Shown here: in pieces, positions 21,101-30,477 of the stretch | How the letters are laid out: every line of letters begins with the position of its first letter | How positions within the stretch are numbered: the stretch's first letter is position 1 | Origin: Sulfitobacter mediterraneus | GTDB taxonomy: Bacteria; Pseudomonadota; Alphaproteobacteria; Rhodobacterales; Rhodobacteraceae | DNA: 64,000 nucleotides | NCBI RefSeq assembly: GCF_016801775.1 | Contig: NZ_CP069004.1 | Coordinates: forward strand, 2,170,001 to 2,234,000 | Direction of reading: 5' to 3' | Notes under the pieces: model-generated | The model's input: the letters and a program-made list of their open reading frames with translations, nothing else | What the model was told of the DNA's origin: nothing | Databases searched by the model: none | Position numbers and translations under genes: made by a program

Positions 21101-22288
21101 GGGCGGCTCGCCCGGACGCATGACGCGGTAAATGTCCATGAGCGCGGTGTCGCGGTTCATGTTCTTGTCGTTCGCCATGGTGTTGCGCATGTAGGGGCCG
21201 ACATTGACGTTGTCGATGTCCAAGAGTGGGATCTCGGTAATGCCCGCGTCGATCAGTTCTTTGGCTGTGCCGCCAATCAGATCTCCGTCTTTGTCGTATT
21301 CCAGCGTTAGTTCATCACCGGCTTCGACATAGATAGCGCCGTTTTCTTCGTTGATGATGTCTTTGGCGGCAAATTTGCCAACGATGTGATCAAACGGCAA
21401 AAGCAGCTCTTTGACCGCGCCTTCGTCGATCAGCTTTTTCACCGCGCGTGGCGTGACCTTCTTGCCCGCTTCAAACAGAACTTCGCCTGTCTTCGCGTCA
21501 ACGATGTCATAAGTCGGACGTGTGCCCCGCACACGCTCAGGGAAGAACGGCGCAACCCAGCCTTTGTTCTTCTTCAGCTTGTAAGTCACCGTGTCGTAGT
21601 AAGCATCCATGATGCTTTCCTGATCCAGACCCAGCGCATAAAGCAAGGTTGTCACAGGCAGTTTGCGGCGACGGTCGATCCGGGCAAAGACGATATCTTT
21701 TGCGTCGAATTCAAAGTCGAGCCAGCTGCCGCGGTATGGGATGATACGGCAGGCAAACAGAAGTTTACCGGACGAGTGGGTTTTGCCCTTGTCGTGGTCA
21801 AAGAACACGCCAGGCGAACGGTGCATCTGGGATACGATCACACGCTCGGTGCCGTTCACAATGAACGTACCGTTTGGTGTCATCAAAGGCATGTCGCCCA
21901 TAAAGACGTCTTGTTCCTTGATGTCCTTGACGGATTTCGCGCCGGTATCTTCATCGATATCAAACACGATCAGACGCAGGGTGACTTTCAGCGGCGCCGA
22001 ATAGGTCATATCGCGCTGCTGGCACTCTTCTACGTCGTACTTTGGTTTTTCCAGCTCGTACTTGACGTATTCAAGGACGCTGGTTTCATTGAAGTCCTTG
22101 ATCGGGAAAACCGACTGGAAAACGCCCATGATACCCTCACCATCGGTGGGGGTCTCGGCATCGCCGGAATTCAGGAACAGATCATACGAGGATTTCTGCA
22201 CCTCGATCAGATTTGGCATCTCCAGCACTTCGCGGATTTTGCCGTAATATTTACGAAGACGTTTCTGGCCAAGAAAAGTTTGTGCCAT
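18149..22288 (-). CDS. rpoB: RNA polymerase beta subunit
   Basis: A 1379-residue subunit. The rifampicin region reads [16 protein letters not shown] followed by [13 protein letters not shown], with the usual resistance positions (Asp516, His526, Ser531 in E. coli numbering) in their wild-type form. Other conserved blocks are [20 protein letters not shown] and [20 protein letters not shown]. The start was set at the ATG at 22288 ([17 protein letters not shown]); a 22-codon upstream extension is not family-like. It follows rplL by 288 nt and precedes rpoC. Confidence 0.98.
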   Translation of the reverse strand: MAQTFLGQKRLRKYYGKIREVLEMPNLIEVQKSSYDLFLNSGDAETPTDGEGIMGVFQSVFPIKDFNETSVLEYVKYELEKPKYDVEECQQRDMTYSAPLKVTLRLIVFDIDEDTGAKSVKDIKEQDVFMGDMPLMTPNGTFIVNGTERVIVSQMHRSPGVFFDHDKGKTHSSGKLLFACRIIPYRGSWLDFEFDAKDIVFARIDRRRKLPVTTLLYALGLDQESIMDAYYDTVTYKLKKNKGWVAPFFPERVRGTRPTYDIVDAKTGEVLFEAGKKVTPRAVKKLIDEGAVKELLLPFDHIVGKFAAKDIINEENGAIYVEAGDELTLEYDKDGDLIGGTAKELIDAGITEIPLLDIDNVNVGPYMRNTMANDKNMNRDTALMDIYRVMRPGEPPTVEAASALFDTLFFDSERYDLSAVGRVKMNMRLDLDAEDTQRTLRREDIVACIKALVDLRDGRGDIDDIDHLGNRRVRSVGELMENQYRVGLLRMERAIKERMSSVEIDTVMPQDLINAKPAAAAVREFFGSSQLSQFMDQTNPLSEVTHKRRLSALGPGGLTRERAGFEVRDVHPTHYGRMCPIETPEGPNIGLINSLATFARVNKYGFIETPYRVVKDSVVTDEVHYMSATEEMRHTVAQANANLDENMKFVNDLVSTRQSGDYTLAPSENVDLIDVSPKQLVSVAASLIPFLENDDANRALMGSNMQRQAVPLLQAEAPLVGTGIEEVVARDSGAAIMAKRGGIIDQVDAQRIVIRATEDLELGDAGVDIYRMRKFQRSNQNTCINQRPLVKVGDTVQKGQVVADGPSTDMGELALGKNVVVAFMPWNGYNYEDSILISERISRDDVFTSIHIEEFEVAARDTKLGPEEITRDIPNVGEEALRNLDEAGIVYIGADVEPGDILVGKITPKGESPMTPEEKLLRAIFGEKASDVRDTSLRVKPGDFGTVVEVRVFNRHGVEKDERALQIEREEVERLARDRDDELAILDRNIYARLKQMIMGKIAVKGPKGVKPNSQITEELLTEQLTRGQWWQLALEDEDDAKIVEALNEQYEIQKRALDARFEDKVEKVRRGDDLPPGVMKMVKVFVAVKRKLQPGDKMAGRHGNKGVISKVVPMEDMPFLADGTPVDFCLNPLGVPSRMNVGQILETHMGWAARGLGVNVDEALQEYKRSGDLTPVREAMSLAYGEDVYQEGITDMDEETLLEAAGNVTRGVPIATPVFDGAKELDVNDALIRAGFDTSGQSVLFDGRTGEQFARPVTVGVKYLLKLHHLVDDKIHARSTGPYSLVTQQPLGGKAQFGGQRFGEMEVWALEAYGAAYTLQEMLTVKSDDVAGRTKVYESIVKGEDNFEAGIPESFNVLVKEVRGLGLNMELLDAEEDE

Positions 22289-22517
22289 GTGTCGTGTCAC
22301 CTTTCGTGTCTCTTGCCGAGCGCACCAACCACCGGGGCCGTGGTGTGCGCCCATAAGAGCGGAAATTACCGGTCAATTCTTGAGACACGTCCCACCGCGC
22401 CTCTTCCGACCTTTGGACCTTTCCAGAGGGATGCTTTGGAAAAAGCACCCTTCAAGACAGGTTTGGCTGGACAGGGAAATCTCCCCATCCAGCCATTGTT
22501 TTCTCCGGGAACATCGC

Positions 22518-22554
22518 AAACTTCAGAAGTTTCCGACCGCATTGTTTGAAACAA
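22518..22554. repeat. Two short hairpins in the rplL-rpoB gap
   Basis: AAACTTC-A-GAAGTTT (22518-22532) and TTGTTT-G-AAACAA (22542-22554) are perfect palindromes in the first 60 nt after rplL. The rplL-rpoB gap is a known attenuation and processing site in other bacteria, so a similar role is possible here. Confidence 0.6.
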
Positions 22555-22576
22555 CGCGTTCCCTTTTTCGCGCGAC

Positions 22577-22948
22577 TTAGGCCAGCTCGACTTCGGCGCC
22601 AGCTGCTTCCAGCTTGCCTTTGATGTCTTCTGCTTCGGCTTTGTCGACGCCTTCTTTGATTTTGCCGCCGGCTTCAACCAGATCTTTGGCTTCTTTCAGG
22701 CCCAGACCGGTGATGCCGCGAACTTCCTTGATCACGTTGATCTTGGATGCGCCAGCGTTCTTCAGAACGACGTCAAATTCAGTTTTCTCTTCCTCGGCGC
22801 CACCGGCGTCTGCAGGGCCAGCCATCATCACTGCGCCGCCTGCTGCGGGCTCGATGCCGTACTCGTCCTTGAGGATGGTTTTCAGTTCTTGTGCTTCAAG
22901 CAGTGTCAGACCAACGATCTCTTCTGCCAGTTTCTTCAGATCAGCCAT
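22577..22948 (-). CDS. rplL: 50S ribosomal protein L7/L12
   Basis: A 123-residue stalk protein. The N-terminal dimerisation part begins [18 protein letters not shown], followed by an Ala/Gly hinge and the C-terminal factor-binding domain with [19 protein letters not shown]. It recruits EF-Tu and EF-G. It follows rplJ by 74 nt, a gap containing a CGTGTTG/CAACGCG stem (22985-23005). Confidence 0.97.
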   Translation of the reverse strand: MADLKKLAEEIVGLTLLEAQELKTILKDEYGIEPAAGGAVMMAGPADAGGAEEEKTEFDVVLKNAGASKINVIKEVRGITGLGLKEAKDLVEAGGKIKEGVDKAEAEDIKGKLEAAGAEVELA

Positions 22949-23022
22949 GTTTAGCTCTTTCCGTTAACGATATGTGTGTTCCAACGTGTTGTTTCAACCA
23001 ACGCGTCGATATGACGTTTGCT

Positions 23023-23535
23023 TTACGCAGCTTTGTCCTCGATCGTGGACAAAATGGATGCGATATTGCTTGCAGGTGCGCCAATGGCTCCGGCGATGTT
23101 GGAAGCAGGTGCGCCCAGCATGCCCGCGATGGTGGAGATAAGCTCCTCCCGCGAAGGCATTTTGGACACGGCTTCAACACCGGCGACGTCCAGAGCGTTC
23201 TCGCCCATTGCGCCACCAAGGATCACGAACTTTTGGTTCTCCTTGGCGAACTCCTGAGCAACCTTGGCCGCGGCCACAGGATCCTCAGAATAGGTCAGAA
23301 CGGTCATACCCGTCAGCAAGGAAGAAATGCTTTCGCATGGCTTCCCGTCGAGGGCGATTTTGGCGAGCCTGTTCTTGGCAACACGCACGGCCCCGCCAGC
23401 GGCACGAGCACGCGCGCGAAGGTCCTGCATTTCAGCAACTGTCAGACCGACGTAGTGGGCTACCACAACGACGCCAGAGCTTTCAAAGATTTGGCCGAGC
23501 TCTTCGACCAACTGTTCTTTTTGTGCTCTATCCAC
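23023..23535 (-). CDS. rplJ: 50S ribosomal protein L10
   Basis: A 170-residue protein that anchors L7/L12 to the ribosome. The N-terminal rRNA-binding part has [19 protein letters not shown], and the C-terminal helix that binds L12 dimers ends [12 protein letters not shown]. The start codon is GTG at 23535 with TGGAGTG 8 nt upstream. L10 usually represses its own operon by binding the leader RNA; a structured leader precedes it here. Confidence 0.97.
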   Translation of the reverse strand: MDRAQKEQLVEELGQIFESSGVVVVAHYVGLTVAEMQDLRARARAAGGAVRVAKNRLAKIALDGKPCESISSLLTGMTVLTYSEDPVAAAKVAQEFAKENQKFVILGGAMGENALDVAGVEAVSKMPSREELISTIAGMLGAPASNIAGAIGAPASNIASILSTIEDKAA

Positions 23536-23868
23536 AGTTTCACTCCAGTAAGGGAGGGGTGACCCTCCGGCTCAGTTCTGCCGGGACGAAAGTCCCGACT
23601 AATCGGGTCCTTACGGGGTCCTGCGCATCGCTGCGGATGGCCAAATGTGGCTATCCGAAGAAAATCTGCCGTTACCCGTCTCAGGCAGGAATTATGTCAT
23701 GCGGTTGCGTGACACCCACCGTCTCGGACGAATCGCCCACAGGGGTACAGATGCAACCCTATGGACAGAGGCGCGGAATAGAATGTTTTGGGGTAAATGT
23801 GAAGGGGCTTTTACAAAAAACCCGATGCCGTCACGTCAACAACCTAAAATTGTTCTGCCTGCGCAGGG
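23536..23868 (-). promoter_or_regulatory. rplJ leader region, candidate L10-binding RNA
   Basis: About 330 nt upstream of rplJ without a gene. Close to the start are two hairpins: GGAGGG-GTGA-CCCTCC (23553-23568) and CGGGAC-GAAA-GTCCCG (23582-23597), the second with a stable GNRA-type or UUYG-type loop depending on strand. In many bacteria the L10 leader binds L10(L12)4 to control rplJL. Assignment here rests on position and structure, not on a covariance match. The rplJ promoter should be in the distal part. Confidence 0.4.
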
Positions 23869-24786
23869 TCACGCTGCCCGAACCAGCCGGCCGGGAAAGT
23901 AGTCTTCCACCAATCCGGCCATGTTCAGACGTACCTCAAGACGTGACTGCAATAGCTCTAGCAAACCCATACGATCCTCGTCAAACACATGCAGTCTGTT
24001 ATAGATCTCGCGCAAACGCTCTTCGGTGTCTGGTCCATTCAGGCAGGCACGCAGATGGTCTTTGAAGTTCTCGCGAAATCCGCGTGAGCTCAGCCGCCAG
24101 TTTAGTTTCGAGCGCCAGATATCATAGCCCTGATCAAAAAAGTGCAGCACATAGGCGCCCTCGCCATGCCCCAGCACCTGATCCAGCACACGCTCCCCAT
24201 CTGGGCCTTGCATGAAATGCTGACGCATCTGAAATCCCACAAGCCCGGCCCGCGTTGCCGTTTTGCCAATGGTGTGCCCGCTGAGCCCGCGGCGCTTGAC
24301 CATAAAGGGGGCCAGATCGCCATAGACCCGCCCGCAAGCCTCATCCGACATCGCAAGCCGGAACTGCAAATGCGGCGTTTGCGGGCATTGGATCGCCTCG
24401 GCAGGACGCAGGGTCACCGACCGGACCTCATCGGGTTGCGCGGCCAACAGGTTGCGAAGGTTGCGCCCCTGCACGTAGGCCAGTTCATCCCCGTCCACAT
24501 TCAGGAACCAGCCCTCGGTCAGCCCGTCATACACATATTGCATCGCGCGGTTCTGACGGCGCGTGAACCGCGTGCGCGGACGACATCCAAGGTTGATCCA
24601 GAAACTACGGGTACAGCGGATGCAGCGCACCTTGGGATGATCACGCAAGATCTCGATAGCCGGATCAAGCGGATCATCAAAACACAACACAATCTGATCG
24701 GCACCCGCGTCCAGATACCAGCTCACAAACCGAAGCGTGGTCTCCAGCGGTTCTTTCAAAATGGCCCCTACCGTCAGCATGGCCAT
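23869..24786 (-). CDS. GT2-like glycosyltransferase (Glyco_tranf_2_4 type)
   Basis: About 305 residues. The opening MLTVGAILKEPLETTLRF followed by DAGADQIVLCFDDPLDP is the nucleotide-binding start of the family. WFLNVDGDELAYV at about 100-112 is the acidic DxD-like motif. No membrane segment is seen. The start is uncertain: ATG 24786 or 24780 fits the domain start, while upstream ATGs would add a non-conserved tail. It is inserted between rplA (with its own terminator at 24988-25015) and rplJ. Acceptor and donor are unknown. Confidence 0.82.
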   Translation of the reverse strand: MAMLTVGAILKEPLETTLRFVSWYLDAGADQIVLCFDDPLDPAIEILRDHPKVRCIRCTRSFWINLGCRPRTRFTRRQNRAMQYVYDGLTEGWFLNVDGDELAYVQGRNLRNLLAAQPDEVRSVTLRPAEAIQCPQTPHLQFRLAMSDEACGRVYGDLAPFMVKRRGLSGHTIGKTATRAGLVGFQMRQHFMQGPDGERVLDQVLGHGEGAYVLHFFDQGYDIWRSKLNWRLSSRGFRENFKDHLRACLNGPDTEERLREIYNRLHVFDEDRMGLLELLQSRLEVRLNMAGLVEDYFPGRLVRAA

Positions 24787-24987
24787 GCCACCACCCGGCG
24801 GACCTCTGAATTTCTGTGCTGCATTCTGCACCCTGCCCTCATTTGGCGAAGGACACTGGAATCGCGACATCAAAAAGGATGTCACTGCTTTGCCCCTCGC
24901 CCCGCCCAAAGCGGAAAGCGCCTGAACTTACCGCCCAGTTAACGCTCAATTAATGAAGGCAATTTGCGCCAGCCTTGGCGCAAAAGC

Positions 24988-25015
24988 AAAAGGCGAACCC
25001 GAAGGTCCGCCTTTT
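24988..25015 (-). terminator. Terminator after rplK-rplA
   Basis: Arms 24988-24999 and 25004-25015 (AAAAGGCGAACC / GGTCCGCCTTTT) pair with one mismatch around CGAA, with flanking T-run on the minus strand. It lies 45 nt beyond the rplA stop and separates rplKA from the rplJL unit. Confidence 0.8.
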
Positions 25016-25060
25016 CCAAATCACTTGTTACGTCCACGCCACAGTGGCGCGACGGACGGC

Positions 25061-25759
25061 TTATTCGCCAGCGGCGTTTTCAACAGCCACAGATACGCCT
25101 GGACCCATTGTGGAGCTCAGGTTGATCTTTTTCAGGTATGTCCCCTTGGACCCCGATGGCTTGGCCTTGGCAACCGCGCCAACAAAGGCACGGATGTTTT
25201 CAGCCAGTTGCTCTTCGCCGAAGGATGCTTTGCCAACACCTGCGTGCACTACGCCACCTTTTTCCGCTTTGAACTGAACTTCGCCACCTTTGGCCGCTTT
25301 TACAGCGTCCGCAACGTCCATGGTCACTGTGCCAACTTTCGGGTTCGGCATCAGGTTACGTGGGCCAAGCACTTTGCCCAGACGGCCAACGATTGGCATC
25401 ATGTCTGGTGTCGCGATGCAGCGATCAAAGTCGATCTTGCCGGATTGTACGATTTCCATCAGATCCTCGGCGCCCACGATGTCGGCTCCGGCCGCTGTCG
25501 CTTCTTCTGCTTTTGGACCGCGTGCAAAAACCGCAACGCGCATGGTTTTGCCGGTGCCGTTTGGCAGGCCAACCACACCGCGGACCATCTGGTCAGCGTG
25601 GCGTGGGTCAACACCGAGGTTCATTGCAATCTCGACAGTTTCGTCGAATTTGACGTTGGAGTTGGCTTTGATCAGCGCTACGGCTTCTTCAACTGTCAGG
25701 TCTTCTTTGCCGGCGAATGCTTCGCGTGCGGCGCGGGTGCGTTTTCCTACTTTTGCCAT
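25061..25759 (-). CDS. rplA: 50S ribosomal protein L1
   Basis: A 232-residue protein with the L1 signature around [20 protein letters not shown] at about 119-138 and the N-terminal [16 protein letters not shown]1 forms the mobile stalk at the E site and represses rplKA translation in other bacteria. It starts 1 nt after the rplK stop, so the two are coupled. Confidence 0.98.
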   Translation of the reverse strand: MAKVGKRTRAAREAFAGKEDLTVEEAVALIKANSNVKFDETVEIAMNLGVDPRHADQMVRGVVGLPNGTGKTMRVAVFARGPKAEEATAAGADIVGAEDLMEIVQSGKIDFDRCIATPDMMPIVGRLGKVLGPRNLMPNPKVGTVTMDVADAVKAAKGGEVQFKAEKGGVVHAGVGKASFGEEQLAENIRAFVGAVAKAKPSGSKGTYLKKINLSSTMGPGVSVAVENAAGE

Positions 25760-25760
25760 C

Positions 25761-26186
25761 TTATTTGACCTCGATGCCCATGGACTTCGCAGAGCCCAGA
25801 ATGATCTTCATAGCCTGTTCAACGTCATTGGCGCTCAGGTCGACCATTTTCGCTTCGGCGATTTCACGCAGCTGCTTGGGGGTCACCGAACCAACGGTTT
25901 CACGGGACGGGGTTTTTGCACCAGAATTGATCTTGGCCGCTTTTTTCAGGTAGTAGGACGCAGGAGGCGTCTTGATGTCCATGGTAAAGGACTTGTCCTG
26001 GAAATAGCTGATCACGGTCGGGCAAGGGGCGCCTGGCTCCATGTCCGCTGTCTTCGCGTTGAACGCTTTACAGAATTCCATGATGTTGATGCCGCGCTGA
26101 CCCAATGCTGGACCTACGGGCGGGGACGGGTTGGCTTGCCCCGCCTTAATCTGCAACTTCATCGTACCGACGAGTTTCTTGGCCAT
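25761..26186 (-). CDS. rplK: 50S ribosomal protein L11
   Basis: A 141-residue protein with [20 protein letters not shown] at the N-terminus and the thiostrepton-region residues intact. It is part of the GTPase-associated centre and is needed for stringent-factor activation. The ATG at 26186 was chosen (AAGGAG 8 nt upstream, family-like [11 protein letters not shown]); an upstream in-frame start would add six basic residues. Confidence 0.97.
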   Translation of the reverse strand: MAKKLVGTMKLQIKAGQANPSPPVGPALGQRGINIMEFCKAFNAKTADMEPGAPCPTVISYFQDKSFTMDIKTPPASYYLKKAAKINSGAKTPSRETVGSVTPKQLREIAEAKMVDLSANDVEQAMKIILGSAKSMGIEVK

Positions 26187-26311
26187 TGGCCTTCTCCTTT
26201 TCAACTCCCTTGGGACGCGTCCCTCAGGATGTATGTTGCGTGGTCCGGTCTGGTCACCGCGGTGCCCTCGCCTCCCACAAACCGAGTCGCCATTGCGGGC
26301 GACTTGCGCGG

Positions 26312-26338
26312 GATATAGCGGTGTGGGGCATATTGCAA
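26312..26338 (-). promoter_or_regulatory. Candidate promoter for rplK-rplA
   Basis: On the minus strand TTGCAA (26333-26338) and TATATC (26312-26317) are separated by 15 bp, or CTTGCA with 16 bp. The -10 is good, the -35 and spacing only fair. The leader to rplK would be about 120 nt. Confidence 0.4.
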
Positions 26339-26420
26339 GGGTTTGGTTGAGGAGACACCGAGGGTGGAGGATTTACCCGCCCCGAACCAATCAGCGTCAC
26401 TGCACCGGGCGTTAGCGTAA

Positions 26421-26469
26421 GGCGGGGTTCACCCCGCCACCGCGTAAAAAAGGCGGGGAAAACCCCGCC
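26421..26469. repeat. Pair of GGCGGGG palindromes after nusG
   Basis: GGCGGGG-TTCA-CCCCGCC... (26421-26438) and GGCGGGG-AAAA-CCCCGCC (26452-26469), 13 nt apart and starting 5 nt after the nusG stop. The second is followed on the distal side by a run of T on the minus strand (AAAAAA on the plus strand at 26446-26451), so it may act as the nusG terminator. Confidence 0.75.
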
Positions 26470-26474
26470 TAAAA

Positions 26475-27008
26475 TCAGGTCTGCTTGATCACCTGAGTAT
26501 ATTCCAGCTCAACCGGTGTTTCGCGACCAAAGATAGACACGGACACTTTCAAACGCTGGTTGTCGTCGTCAACTTCTTCGATCATGCCGTCGAAGTCTTC
26601 AAACGGACCATCTGCCACTTTGACCTTCTCACCGATCTCAAAGTGAATAAGCGTACGTGGCGCTTCTTCGCCTTCTTGAACGCGGCCCAGGATGGCCTGC
26701 ACTTCGGCATCGCGCATTGGCATCGGGCGGCCCTGCGGACCCAGAAAACCAGTGACGCGGTTGATGGAGTTGATCAGGTGATAGCCCTGGTCGGACATTT
26801 CCATGTGAACCAGAACATAACCGGGCATAAAGCGACGCTCGGTCGTGACCTTCTTGCCGCGGCGCACTTCGATCACTTCTTCGGTCGGAACCAAAACTTC
26901 GTCGATCTGCTCGCTCAGACCCTGCTCCTCAGCAGTTGTGCGGATCTGTTCTGCGATTTTCTTTTCGAAATTCGAAAGAACACTGACCGAATACCACCGT
27001 TTTGCCAT
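26475..27008 (-). CDS. nusG: Transcription termination/antitermination factor NusG
   Basis: A 177-residue protein. The N-terminal NGN domain (KRWYSVSVLSNFEKKIAEQI, then FMPGYVLVHMEM) binds the RNA polymerase clamp. The C-terminal KOW domain (EKVKVADGPFEDFDGMIEEV) contacts Rho or S10. The start was set at the ATG at 27008; ten extra upstream codons are not family-like. It lies 210 nt after secE. Confidence 0.97.
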   Translation of the reverse strand: MAKRWYSVSVLSNFEKKIAEQIRTTAEEQGLSEQIDEVLVPTEEVIEVRRGKKVTTERRFMPGYVLVHMEMSDQGYHLINSINRVTGFLGPQGRPMPMRDAEVQAILGRVQEGEEAPRTLIHFEIGEKVKVADGPFEDFDGMIEEVDDDNQRLKVSVSIFGRETPVELEYTQVIKQT

Positions 27009-27218
27009 CTGAACTCTGGTCCCTGTCTTGCGATGCAACCCATCAATCGGGGCATCTTAACCGTAAATCATGTCGGGCCAATACCCGGCGCTTGTGAACA
27101 AAAAATCGGCGCGCAACTCGAATCGCCGCACGCCCTATTCTCTGGTCAGGTCTGCGCAATAGCCCGCGCACCCCGATGATTCAAGTCTGCAAAGCGATTT
27201 TTGGCTGACCTGTGCTGC

Positions 27219-27416
27219 TTAACCAAACATCCCAAGAACGCCCTGAAGGCCGCTCCGGATGATGATATCGACGATGGCAAAGAACACCGCCGTCAGCGCC
27301 GCAAGGATAAACACCATCACTGTGGTCAACATCACCTCGCGGCGGGTTGGCCAAACGACCTTGGCAACTTCAGCACGCACCTGCTGGATAAACTGAAGAG
27401 GGTTGGTGGTTGCCAT
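27219..27416 (-). CDS. secE: Preprotein translocase subunit SecE
   Basis: A 65-residue single-pass form typical of alphaproteobacteria. An amphipathic KVVWPTRREV segment is followed by one membrane helix (VMVFILAALTAVFFAIVDII). SecE clamps SecY in the translocon. The ATG at 27416 was chosen over an upstream start that would add 16 non-conserved residues. The position before nusG is the classical one. Confidence 0.95.
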   Translation of the reverse strand: MATTNPLQFIQQVRAEVAKVVWPTRREVMLTTVMVFILAALTAVFFAIVDIIIRSGLQGVLGMFG

Positions 27417-27503
27417 GACGGGTATCCTTGATTGTCTGCCTGCTGCATCTAACGGCAGTTTCACGCGGTTTCAAGCCTGCGCTGCACCGCGCCTGCGCAA
27501 TGA

Positions 27504-28238
27504 TCAGACTTCGTTTTCGCGCAAGTCCTGCATCCGGCGGTCCAGCGCCTCTGCATGGCGGGCATCTCGCTGGGCCATATCGCCCAGATCCGGCAGGTAA
27601 AGACCGTCCACCGTGCCTTCGGGAAAACGGTCAAGAAACGCATCCCATTTCATCGCGAAAGTGTCGAATTTCCGGTTCAGTTCTTCAGCACGATCCGGGT
27701 GGCGGCTGGCATACCACCGCGCCGCGCCCATCGCCCTGAGCCAGAAGCCGTCATAACCGAGCACCAGAAAGACCAGACCCAAAAGCAACAAACCCAAGAC
27801 CAGCAAACCAACAACGAGCCAAGGCCGGAACACGATCAGCAGGGCCGCACTGGCCAACAGGATGTGCCTCGGGGTTGGCCGATAGCCGGTGATCCGCGCC
27901 TTGACCGCACCGATCCAGCCAGATCCGGCGCTTTGTTGTTTCGCTGCCCTGGGTGCCGGCTTGCTCCGCTTGAACCTCGATTTCCTGGGAGGCTGCGCCG
28001 GGGCGGCTTCTGCCAGATCTGGAAAGGCCTGCGCCGCCCGGCGCTCTGGCTCTGGCTCCGGTTGTGGTGCCTCGCGATAAGCAGCTTCCGCCGCCACCGC
28101 GTTCACGGCCGCATCCTCCGGCGCTTCTTCGACCAGCAACGCCTTGATCGCCGCCAGGGATTGCGGGTCTAGATCGTCTGTCATCGCGACATCGGATTGC
28201 GGTATCTCTGTGGTATTCGGTTCAGGTTTCATCTTCAT
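27504..28238 (-). CDS. Uncharacterised membrane protein with acidic/Pro-rich N-terminus
   Basis: About 244 residues. The first ~100 are low-complexity, acidic and rich in Ala, Pro and Glu, followed by a basic patch (RKSRFKRSKPAPRAAK). One long or two close hydrophobic helices follow (ILLASAALLIVFRPWLVVGL and onward), then a charged C-terminal domain with WDAFLDRFPEGTVDGLYLPD. The start is not firm: ATG 28238 is weakly supported, ATG 28184 is possible. It lies between tRNA-Trp and secE on the same strand. I do not recognise the family. Confidence 0.75.
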   Translation of the reverse strand: MKMKPEPNTTEIPQSDVAMTDDLDPQSLAAIKALLVEEAPEDAAVNAVAAEAAYREAPQPEPEPERRAAQAFPDLAEAAPAQPPRKSRFKRSKPAPRAAKQQSAGSGWIGAVKARITGYRPTPRHILLASAALLIVFRPWLVVGLLVLGLLLLGLVFLVLGYDGFWLRAMGAARWYASRHPDRAEELNRKFDTFAMKWDAFLDRFPEGTVDGLYLPDLGDMAQRDARHAEALDRRMQDLRENEV

Positions 28239-28370
28239 CTCACTCGCCCAAGCGACATCAAGATACCGGTGCATTCGGACAGGGAATGGGCCGAAAAATG
28301 GTGAAATAATGGCGACCGCACAAAGGTTGAAACCGGTGCATTATCGTAAACTGCAAAGATGGAAGTGGCG

Positions 28371-28446
28371 TGGCAGGGGCTGAGGGACTCGAACCCACGA
28401 CCCTCGGTTTTGGAGACCGATGCTCTACCAACTGAGCTAAACCCCT
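28371..28446 (-). tRNA. tRNA-Trp (CCA anticodon)
   Basis: A 76-nt cloverleaf on the minus strand. The acceptor AGGGGTT pairs with AGCCCCT, followed by discriminator G and an encoded CCA. The D-arm is AGCTCAGTTGGTAGAGC, the anticodon loop CTCCAAA (anticodon CCA), and the T-arm GGTTCGAGTCC. tRNA-Trp just before secE-nusG is a widely conserved arrangement. Confidence 0.97.
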
Positions 28447-28490
28447 ACGCCGGGGGTTGGGTAGTCGGAAACGCGCCTAGGATCAAGAGC

Positions 28491-29072
28491 CTAATCGCCC
28501 CCGGATCGCGTTTCCTTGCGCAATCGGCTCAGGCTGACGGGCGTCATACCCAGAAACGACGCAATCAGCCCGTGCGCAAAGCTGTTTTCGTACTCCGGGT
28601 AATTTGTCCGAAACCACGCAAGACGGCCCGCACCGCCCAGTGAAGCCAGCGCCCATTCGCGATCTGCCTTCCGCTGAATCTCCTGTCGCAGCACCGCATT
28701 GGCCCAATTGCGAATCTCTTCGTTGCTCAGCATCCGCTCGGTCAGGGCCTCAGTGTCCATCTGTGCGATCAGCGCCTCTTCGATGATCTCCAGCGTGGCG
28801 AAGGCATCGCCGTCGCGGGTCCGCGCCAGATTGGGCGTGATCACGCATGGGCTGTCAAAAAGCCCGACACAGACAAGCCCACCCTCCGTATCGCCAATCG
28901 TCAGGGTGGCTTTGCCGTTCAGCAACAGATATTCGCCCCTGTCCGGCTCTCCCTGACGGCAGAGCAGCGCTCCGGCCATTACCCGGCCCACCTTCCAATC
29001 GGCGGCAAATCCTGCTGCCGCCGCACGGGCCATCGGGTTGTTGCCCTGTGTCAGAAAAGAAAGAAGGTCCAT
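28491..29072 (-). CDS. Crp/Fnr-type transcriptional regulator
   Basis: A 193-residue protein. The cyclic-nucleotide-binding-like beta-roll spans about residues 25-120 (ALLCRQGEPDRGEYLLLNGK is typical). A short C-terminal helix-turn-helix follows (LIASFLGMTPVSLSRLRKE). It lacks the N-terminal cysteines of Fnr and the Glu/Arg-Ser pair that binds cAMP in Crp, so the ligand is unknown. It is divergent from a membrane protein gene across 79 nt, a plausible target. Confidence 0.85.
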   Translation of the reverse strand: MDLLSFLTQGNNPMARAAAAGFAADWKVGRVMAGALLCRQGEPDRGEYLLLNGKATLTIGDTEGGLVCVGLFDSPCVITPNLARTRDGDAFATLEIIEEALIAQMDTEALTERMLSNEEIRNWANAVLRQEIQRKADREWALASLGGAGRLAWFRTNYPEYENSFAHGLIASFLGMTPVSLSRLRKETRSGGD

Positions 29073-29151
29073 TCGTCGCGGCCATTATCAAATGTTAACG
29101 CAGGCCAACCGCCAGCGCCCTAAGGATCACCCATTCATAGGAGCATAGCAA

Positions 29152-29694
29152 ATGACGCAACCCTTTTCCCCACAGCAAGAAGGCCGCCGCGCCTTGCGTT
29201 TCGGATTGGCTGCCCTAGCCGTCTATCTGATCATGACCCAAATCACCCTTGCGCATCTGCATCAGATTGCAGGGCTGGTGCCTTTCGATCTGCGCCCAAC
29301 TGGATACGGTCCCGTGCAGGCTCGTAACTTGCTTGAAGCATTGGGCGCGGATGGCCAGCACTATTACCTCACCCGGCAGTTGCCCCTTGATCTGCTGTAT
29401 CCGACGCTCTTTGGCCTTTGCCTGTCTGCCGCGATCCGGTGGGCGCTTGGCTGGACGGCACCATCCCGGATCACACGAGTGGCGCCCATCCTGCCGTGGT
29501 TGGCCGCCCTTGCCGATTATCTTGAAAATCTCGGCATCGCGTCGATGATCATGCTGTGGCCTGCACTGCCTGATCCCCTGATCCATACCTCCGCCGCCGC
29601 CTCGGTCAGCAAGGCGGGCCTGACAACCGTCGCGGTCTTGGTGTTCATCACCGCTTTGGCGGCCAAGGGCATTGGCCGCCTGAACCGGACGTAA
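29152..29694 (+). CDS. Uncharacterised membrane protein
   Basis: A 180-residue protein with about four hydrophobic helices. A conserved-looking GADGQHYYLTRQLPLDLLYP lies between the first two, and WLAALADYLENLGIASMIML in the third. AGGAG precedes the ATG by 9 nt. It is divergent from the Crp-like regulator and its stop abuts the convergent acetyltransferase stop without a gap. No function is recognised. Confidence 0.8.
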   Translation: MTQPFSPQQEGRRALRFGLAALAVYLIMTQITLAHLHQIAGLVPFDLRPTGYGPVQARNLLEALGADGQHYYLTRQLPLDLLYPTLFGLCLSAAIRWALGWTAPSRITRVAPILPWLAALADYLENLGIASMIMLWPALPDPLIHTSAAASVSKAGLTTVAVLVFITALAAKGIGRLNRT

Positions 29695-30366
29695 TCAGTC
29701 AGGCGCAACCAACTCAAGCGCATCAACATTCCCTGCCATGATCAGGCTCTCATGGGCGAGGATCAGATCAATGGGCCAATCCCACCATGCGATCCGTTGC
29801 AATCGCCCGGCATCTGCCTGCGAAAAACGCTGGCGCAAAACCCGCGCCGGGTTGCCGCCAATGATGGAATAGGCTGGGACCCTTCCGGCAACCACGGCCC
29901 CTGCACCGACAATCACACCATCACCAATATTCGCGCCGGGCAATATGCGCGCGCCTTGACCGATCCAAACGTCGTTGCCAATGCATGTGTCCGCGCCCGG
30001 TCCCGGCATCGAGGGCCGGTCTTCAATCGGACCACCGCCGAATATCGCGAAAGGATAGCTTGAGATCCCGTCATAGCGATGATTGGCCGACGATGTAATG
30101 AATACGACCCCGTCCGCGATCTGACAGAACTTGCCGATGTGAAGCTGCTCGGGGCTGAAGTCGAACAAATAAGGGGCCAGCCGCGCCGCCCAATCCTCTG
30201 GCGGGTCAAAGGCACTGGCGTAAGTGTAATCCCCCACCACAAATCGAGCGTGATCCACCGCAGCACTCAGAAATACGGTGCCCGCATGAGGGCTGCCATC
30301 GGGCAATCTAACGGGATGAGAGGTATCAGGCGCCGGAAAGGGGCGCAGGTCGTCTTGGTCAGGCAT
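29695..30366 (-). CDS. CatB/Vat-type hexapeptide O-acetyltransferase
   Basis: A 223-residue left-handed beta-helix protein. It shows IGKFCQIADGVVFITSSANH, with the catalytic-type His of xenobiotic acetyltransferases, then IGNDVWIGQGARILPGANIG and VGAGAVVAGRVPAYSIIGGN as hexapeptide rungs. The family acetylates hydroxyls of antibiotics or sugars using acetyl-CoA. Neighbouring glycosyltransferases make a sugar acceptor as likely as a drug. Confidence 0.88.
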   Translation of the reverse strand: MPDQDDLRPFPAPDTSHPVRLPDGSPHAGTVFLSAAVDHARFVVGDYTYASAFDPPEDWAARLAPYLFDFSPEQLHIGKFCQIADGVVFITSSANHRYDGISSYPFAIFGGGPIEDRPSMPGPGADTCIGNDVWIGQGARILPGANIGDGVIVGAGAVVAGRVPAYSIIGGNPARVLRQRFSQADAGRLQRIAWWDWPIDLILAHESLIMAGNVDALELVAPD

Positions 30367-30477
30367 GACAAATCCTTTGATCGAGTATGATTAATGCTCA
30401 GATCCCGGTCTTGTTCATGTCACCCTCCATCACTTTCACGCATTTTATCCATTGGTGCGATCCAAGCGCAATAGCCC

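Noticed and set aside
13804..22288. Unusual changes in rpoB/rpoC or rpsL that would signal antibiotic resistance
   Set aside because: The rifampicin and streptomycin positions that can be read are of the wild-type form.
18398..22549. Several plus-strand frames of 385-455 codons across rpoB
   Set aside because: Antisense shadows; none has a ribosome site or recognisable protein family.
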